Assembly: GCA_905201915.1 (NCBI GenBank)
Contig: CAJKQE010000011.1
Span: 1 to 44,366 of the forward strand
Length of the DNA: 44,366 bases
From: an uncultured Lachnospiraceae bacterium
GTDB lineage: Bacteria; Bacillota; Clostridia; Lachnospirales; Lachnospiraceae
Direction: 5' to 3'
The translations under genes and the position numbers were made by a program. Shown one piece after another: positions 41,142-44,366 of this stretch (its first letter is position 1; each line of letters starts with the position of its first letter). The notes beneath the pieces were generated by a model. It worked only from the letters and a program-made list of their open reading frames with translations. It was not told the DNA's origin and did no database searches.

Positions 41142-42158
41142 ATGGATGCCAAAGAAAGAAGAAGGCTGCTTAGAAAAAGAGCAGTAAGAAGGCAATTAGG
41201 GCTTATGGTTGCTGCCCTTTTCGTTATAGGACTCAGCATTTATTTTGTGTCCAGCATTACATCTGCCAGAGCAGAAGCGAAGGAAGAAAAAGCGAAAAAG
41301 GAAGCCCAGATTGCCAAAGAAGAAGCAAAAGAAGCCGCTGTAAAAGTCCGTCAGAAAGAGCATAAAAAGGAAGCAGAAGAGAGAAAAGCACTGACAAAAA
41401 AACTTCAGACGGAAACGGAAAATATGGTAAGTGGGTTTGCAGGTGATTGGAGTGTATATATTCAGGAAATGGATTACGGCAATGAAATTGTTTTGAATAA
41501 TGAGCCCATGTATCCTGCAAGCTTAGTAAAGTTATTTGTTATGGCAGCCACTTATGAAAATCTGGATGAGGTTATGGAAAACCAGACGAAATATTATAAA
41601 GGTGAGAAAAAAGCCTGGAGTGAAACAAAGAAACTTTTAGAGGAAATGATAGAGGTTTCCGATAATGAAGCTTATAATGAGCTTATAAAAGTTCAATCTT
41701 CTGATCGAAGCTTTGTAAAGGGAGCTGCAAAAATTAATGAGTATCTGAAAGAAAATGGATATGAAGATACAGGAATACATACTACTTTACATCCCGCATA
41801 TTCTAAGTCTGAAAAAGACGGTAAGGGAGATAATGTAACTACAGTAAAAGACTGTGGAAAACTTTTAGAAAAAATTTATACGGGAAATTGTGTCAGTCAT
41901 GAAAAATCAGGAAGTATGCTACATTTATTGCTAAATCAGGAAAATACTATTAAAATTCCTCAGGGACTTCCTGAGGGAACAAAAGTTGCTAATAAAACAG
42001 GAGAAACTTCTGAGGTACAGCATGATGCGGCAATCGTATATGGAGAAAACACGGATTTCATTTTATGTATTATGACAAAAAATACCAATGGAACGGAAGA
42101 AGTATATGGAGATATTCATGAACTTACGAAAATGGTATATGATACTTTAAATCCATGA
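41142..42158 (+). CDS. Membrane-anchored serine hydrolase of class A beta-lactamase fold
   Basis: This 338-aa protein has a basic cytoplasmic N-terminus, one transmembrane helix (about 19-38) and a highly charged Lys/Glu/Ala coiled coil (about 42-95). An extracellular penicillin-binding-type domain follows. The three active-site motifs are present: S127LVK130, S173DN175 and K285TG287. The segment before GDNVTTVKD does not contain an ExxLN omega-loop motif, so the Glu166 equivalent needed for fast beta-lactam deacylation seems missing. That fits a cell-wall D,D-peptidase-like or penicillin-binding role rather than a resistance enzyme. It starts 2 nt after the amidohydrolase stop, and a terminator follows. 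Confidence 0.85.
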   Translation: MDAKERRRLLRKRAVRRQLGLMVAALFVIGLSIYFVSSITSARAEAKEEKAKKEAQIAKEEAKEAAVKVRQKEHKKEAEERKALTKKLQTETENMVSGFAGDWSVYIQEMDYGNEIVLNNEPMYPASLVKLFVMAATYENLDEVMENQTKYYKGEKKAWSETKKLLEEMIEVSDNEAYNELIKVQSSDRSFVKGAAKINEYLKENGYEDTGIHTTLHPAYSKSEKDGKGDNVTTVKDCGKLLEKIYTGNCVSHEKSGSMLHLLLNQENTIKIPQGLPEGTKVANKTGETSEVQHDAAIVYGENTDFILCIMTKNTNGTEEVYGDIHELTKMVYDTLNP

Positions 42159-42162
42159 AAAT

Positions 42163-42207
42163 AAGAGCTATTGTGTCAGGAAAATACCTGATACCATAGC
42201 TCTTTTT
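42163..42207 (+). terminator. Intrinsic terminator after the serine hydrolase gene
   Basis: AAGAGCTATTGTGTCAGG (42163-42180) pairs with CCTGATACCATAGCTCTT (42187-42204) with few mismatches, followed by TTT. Confidence 0.88.
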
Positions 42208-42208
42208 G

Positions 42209-42249
42209 TGTAGAAAATAGATTTTTTGTAGAGAAATTCAGGGTAGACT
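42209..42249 (+). promoter_or_regulatory. Putative regulator-dependent promoter of the second two-component operon
   Basis: TGTAGAG (42227-42233) is followed after 10 nt by a -10-like TAGACT (42244-42249). TGTAGA also occurs 18 nt upstream (42209). No -35 hexamer is present. The same TGTAGAG-N10-hexamer layout precedes the ABC transporter gene at 44114, which suggests activation by the response regulator. Confidence 0.4.
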
Positions 42250-42275
42250 GGGAGTGAAAATAATTACGAAAGGGA

Positions 42276-42953
42276 ATGAAAAAGTTGAGTTACAGGATTT
42301 TGATTGTAGATGATGAGATAGGAATTTTACAGCTTTTACAGGATTATTTTGAGATACAAGGATATGAGGTTTTAACTGCGCAAAATGGGGAGGAAGCCAT
42401 AGAAAAAGCCATGGAAGATTTAGACTTAATTTTGCTTGATATTAATTTACCGGACATTGACGGCTTGCATGTGTGTCAGGAAATCAGAGAAAAAATAGAG
42501 TGTCCTATTTTATTTTTAACCGCAAAAATAGAAGAACAGGACAGAATTAATGGCTTTTTAATGGGTGGCGATGATTATATTTTAAAACCTTTTTCCATAG
42601 AGGAATTAGGTGCAAGAGTCATGGCGCATATCAGAAGAGAAAAACGCCGTCAACCTGTAAAAGACGATCAAAAAGGATTTGTGATTTCTTATAGTCAGCG
42701 AAGTGTTTTTTATGATGGAACTCCAATTACACTTACAAAAACAGAGTTTAATATTTTAGAATTATTGTCTATGAATCCGGGGCGGATATTTAGCAAAGAG
42801 CAGATTTATGAGCAGGTAAGGGGTATTGACGGCACAGGAGATAATACTATTATTACAGAGCATATCAGGCGCATTCGCAATAAAATCAGTGCATATACAG
42901 ACAGAGAATATATTAAAACTGTATGGGGAGTGGGATATCAATGGATTGGATAG
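42276..42953 (+). CDS. OmpR-family response regulator (second pair)
   Basis: This 225-aa regulator has a receiver domain with acidic residues D12/D13, phosphoacceptor D55 (LILLDINLPDIDG), the FLTAK threonine and the LKPFS lysine. A winged-helix DNA-binding domain (about 128-224) contains LTKTEFNILELLSMNPGRIFS and ends in IKTVWGVGYQW. The start follows GAAAGGGA. The kinase gene overlaps its end by 13 nt. With a kinase and an ABC ATPase downstream, the layout resembles systems that sense cell-envelope peptides or antibiotics and induce an exporter. Confidence 0.93.
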   Translation: MKKLSYRILIVDDEIGILQLLQDYFEIQGYEVLTAQNGEEAIEKAMEDLDLILLDINLPDIDGLHVCQEIREKIECPILFLTAKIEEQDRINGFLMGGDDYILKPFSIEELGARVMAHIRREKRRQPVKDDQKGFVISYSQRSVFYDGTPITLTKTEFNILELLSMNPGRIFSKEQIYEQVRGIDGTGDNTIITEHIRRIRNKISAYTDREYIKTVWGVGYQWIG

Positions 42954-44086
42954 ATGTAAAGCTTGCAAACTTGAAGAAACGAATACAGGAGATGTCTTTA
43001 TTTCGTGGGATTTTATGTTACTTTCTGATTTATGGAGGGGCTGCATTCATCTTTACAATTCTCACTGTGCGTATCTGTGAAAGACGGCTCTTGATGTGGC
43101 ATACAGGGAAAATAGAATTGGAGAACTGGCAGGTGCTTTTATGGGGAATAAGTTCCAGATTTTCCGGCTTTTTTTATTTAACAGTATCCGTGATTATTAT
43201 GCTAAGACAGTTTTATAAGAACAGATTAAAGCGACCTTTTGTTCTTTTAGAAAAAGGGGTTTTGGAAATACAAAATCAGAATTTACAGTTTTCTTTGGAA
43301 TATGAAAGTCAGGATGAAATGGGACAGCTTTTGAAATCTATGGATAAAATGCGGGAAACATTAGTAGAAAATTATGAGCACATGTGGAATCTGATAGAGG
43401 AACAAAAGCAGTTAAATGCAGCATTTGCCCATGATTTGCGTACACCTTTAACCGTTTTAAAAGGATACTGTGAGTTTTTGAGCCGGTATTTACCTCAAGG
43501 TGCAGTGAGTCAGGAAAAGATGACAGATATTTTGCTTTTAATGACAAAACAGCTGGAACGATTGTCTGATTTCAGCAAAACTATGAAAGAAGTCCGAAAT
43601 TTGGATGAATATCCCATTGAAAAGGAAAAAACAGAGTTATTCCATTTTTGCAAAACTGTAGAAGGTATTGCAGAAGCTTTGAATATAGGAGGAGCTGTTA
43701 CACTTTCTGTGAAATATTTGTCTGCAGAGATAGAAAAGCAGAAGGTATTTTTTGATGAAAATATTGTGCTGGAAGTTTTGGATAATCTGTTATCTAATGC
43801 TATTCGCTTTGCTAAAAGTCAGGTGATTATATCGATTGAGATTGAAGAAGAGGTAATGGGAAAATATATGTATTTATATGTAGAAGATGATGGAAAAGGT
43901 TTTTTAGAAAGTGAATTGCATAAAGCTATTGGGCCTTATTACAGCAGTGAACAGGAAGAAGAACACTTTGGAATTGGACTTTATATTTGTAATATGCTCT
44001 GTAATTTACACGGTGGAACGGTTAGTCTGGCAAATAGAATAGATGGAAATGGAGCGATTATTTCAGCCTCCTTTTTGATTTCTTAA
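42941..44086 (+). CDS. Sensor histidine kinase (second pair), compact sensor type
   Basis: This kinase of about 381 aa has two transmembrane helices (about 23-45 and 65-90) joined by only some 20 extracellular residues, so it lacks a large sensor domain. A HAMP-like linker (about 92-145) precedes HisKA with H164 in AFAHDLRTPLTVLKGY and a HATPase domain with N282 and N286 in DNLLSNAIRFA. The GIGLYICNMLCNLHGG loop is near residue 345. ATG at 42941 has GGGGAG 10 nt upstream, whereas the ATG at 42923 has no ribosome site. A short-loop kinase next to an ABC transporter is typical of envelope-stress or peptide-sensing systems. Confidence 0.92.
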   Translation: MDWIDVKLANLKKRIQEMSLFRGILCYFLIYGGAAFIFTILTVRICERRLLMWHTGKIELENWQVLLWGISSRFSGFFYLTVSVIIMLRQFYKNRLKRPFVLLEKGVLEIQNQNLQFSLEYESQDEMGQLLKSMDKMRETLVENYEHMWNLIEEQKQLNAAFAHDLRTPLTVLKGYCEFLSRYLPQGAVSQEKMTDILLLMTKQLERLSDFSKTMKEVRNLDEYPIEKEKTELFHFCKTVEGIAEALNIGGAVTLSVKYLSAEIEKQKVFFDENIVLEVLDNLLSNAIRFAKSQVIISIEIEEEVMGKYMYLYVEDDGKGFLESELHKAIGPYYSSEQEEEHFGIGLYICNMLCNLHGGTVSLANRIDGNGAIISASFLIS

Positions 44087-44113
44087 AAAATTTTTAGGAA
44101 AAAATAGATAGAA

Positions 44114-44136
44114 TGTAGAGTTTTTTCTTTTATGAT
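44114..44136 (+). promoter_or_regulatory. Putative regulator-dependent promoter of the ABC transporter gene
   Basis: TGTAGAG (44114-44120) is followed after 10 nt by TATGAT (44131-44136), with no -35 hexamer. The arrangement is identical to that at 42227-42249 ahead of the response-regulator gene. Confidence 0.4.
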
Positions 44137-44166
44137 AAGAGCATCAAAGGAAAGGAAGCTGAGAGT

Positions 44167-44366
44167 ATGAGTTTAGAAATTGAAATAAAAAACCTGAGTA
44201 AAAATTATGGAAAAAAACAGGCGCTTGACCATGTAAATCTTACAATTTCACAGGGAATGTTTGGACTTCTGGGAAGAAATGGAGCAGGAAAAACCACGTT
44301 GATGAAAACCCTTGTTACCCTTCTGAAAAAGCAGCAGGGAAGTATTACGATTTGCGGAATACCTGT
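44167..44366 (+). CDS. ABC transporter ATPase, truncated by the window end
   Basis: Only the first 66 codons are present. The protein starts with the usual IEIKNLSKNYGKKQALDHVNL strand-loop and has an intact Walker A, GRNGAGKTT, at about residues 37-45. The Q-loop and later motifs lie beyond the window. The ribosome site is AAAGGAAAGG. The N-terminus resembles ATPases of bacitracin/lantibiotic-type or NatA-type exporters, which are commonly controlled by a neighbouring two-component system such as the one directly upstream. Confidence 0.88.
   Translation, partial: MSLEIEIKNLSKNYGKKQALDHVNLTISQGMFGLLGRNGAGKTTLMKTLVTLLKKQQGSITICGIP

Overview
The window looks like chromosome from a low-GC, strictly anaerobic, fermentative Firmicute, most likely a gut Lachnospiraceae (Blautia-like; this is inference). 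The evidence is strong AGGAGG ribosome sites and TTGACA/TATAAT-type promoters, an [FeFe] hydrogenase HydABC set, an Fe-S L-serine dehydratase, a giant 2-hydroxyacyl-CoA dehydratase activator, an ECF-type thiamine transporter behind a TPP riboswitch, and many ferredoxin-like proteins. I see no phage, insertion sequence, CRISPR array, rRNA or tRNA. The gene order is mostly ordinary housekeeping and central metabolism.

Layout. 1-1.05 kb: edge of a probable small toxin gene, then thiT and its TPP riboswitch (both minus). 1.17-5.73 kb: OmpR-type two-component pair, uracil-DNA glycosylase and a SpoVB/MurJ-type flippase. 5.79-10.04 kb (minus): 1417-aa CoA-dehydratase activase. 10.2-11.8 kb: tgt and yajC. 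11.9-13.45 kb: sdaAB-sdaAA. 13.6-18.06 kb: leuB-ilvD-ilvB. 18.2-22.8 kb: serC-serA followed closely by a lipoprotein/permease/ATPase ABC importer. 22.97-27.0 kb (minus): hydC-hydB-hydA. 27.2-30.4 kb: glgB-mscS. 30.5-31.5 kb: flavodoxin plus a small zinc-ribbon membrane protein. 31.7-36.5 kb: hypB, a 901-aa multi-cluster FAD oxidoreductase, hypA and a polytopic membrane protein. 36.7-38.1 kb: unknown membrane protein and a FadR-type GntR regulator (minus). 38.3-42.2 kb: aspartokinase, amidohydrolase and a class-A-fold serine hydrolase. 42.3-44.4 kb: second two-component pair and a truncated ABC ATPase.

How the genes work together. The 11.9-20.4 kb block centres on serine and pyruvate: serine is degraded to pyruvate (SdaAB/AA), pyruvate enters branched-chain synthesis (IlvB, IlvD, LeuB), and serine is made from 3-phosphoglycerate (SerA, SerC). 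HydABC couples NADH (probably with ferredoxin) to H2. HypA and HypB are nickel chaperones not needed for [FeFe] hydrogenase, so the hypB-oxidoreductase-hypA-membrane protein operon is the best candidate for an undescribed system. It has a consensus promoter followed by a perfect PdhR/FadR-type palindrome, and a GntR regulator of the family expected to bind such a site is encoded just downstream.

Some start codons were moved to an internal ATG with a well-placed Shine-Dalgarno sequence; each entry says so. All domain and family names come from reading motifs, not from database searches.
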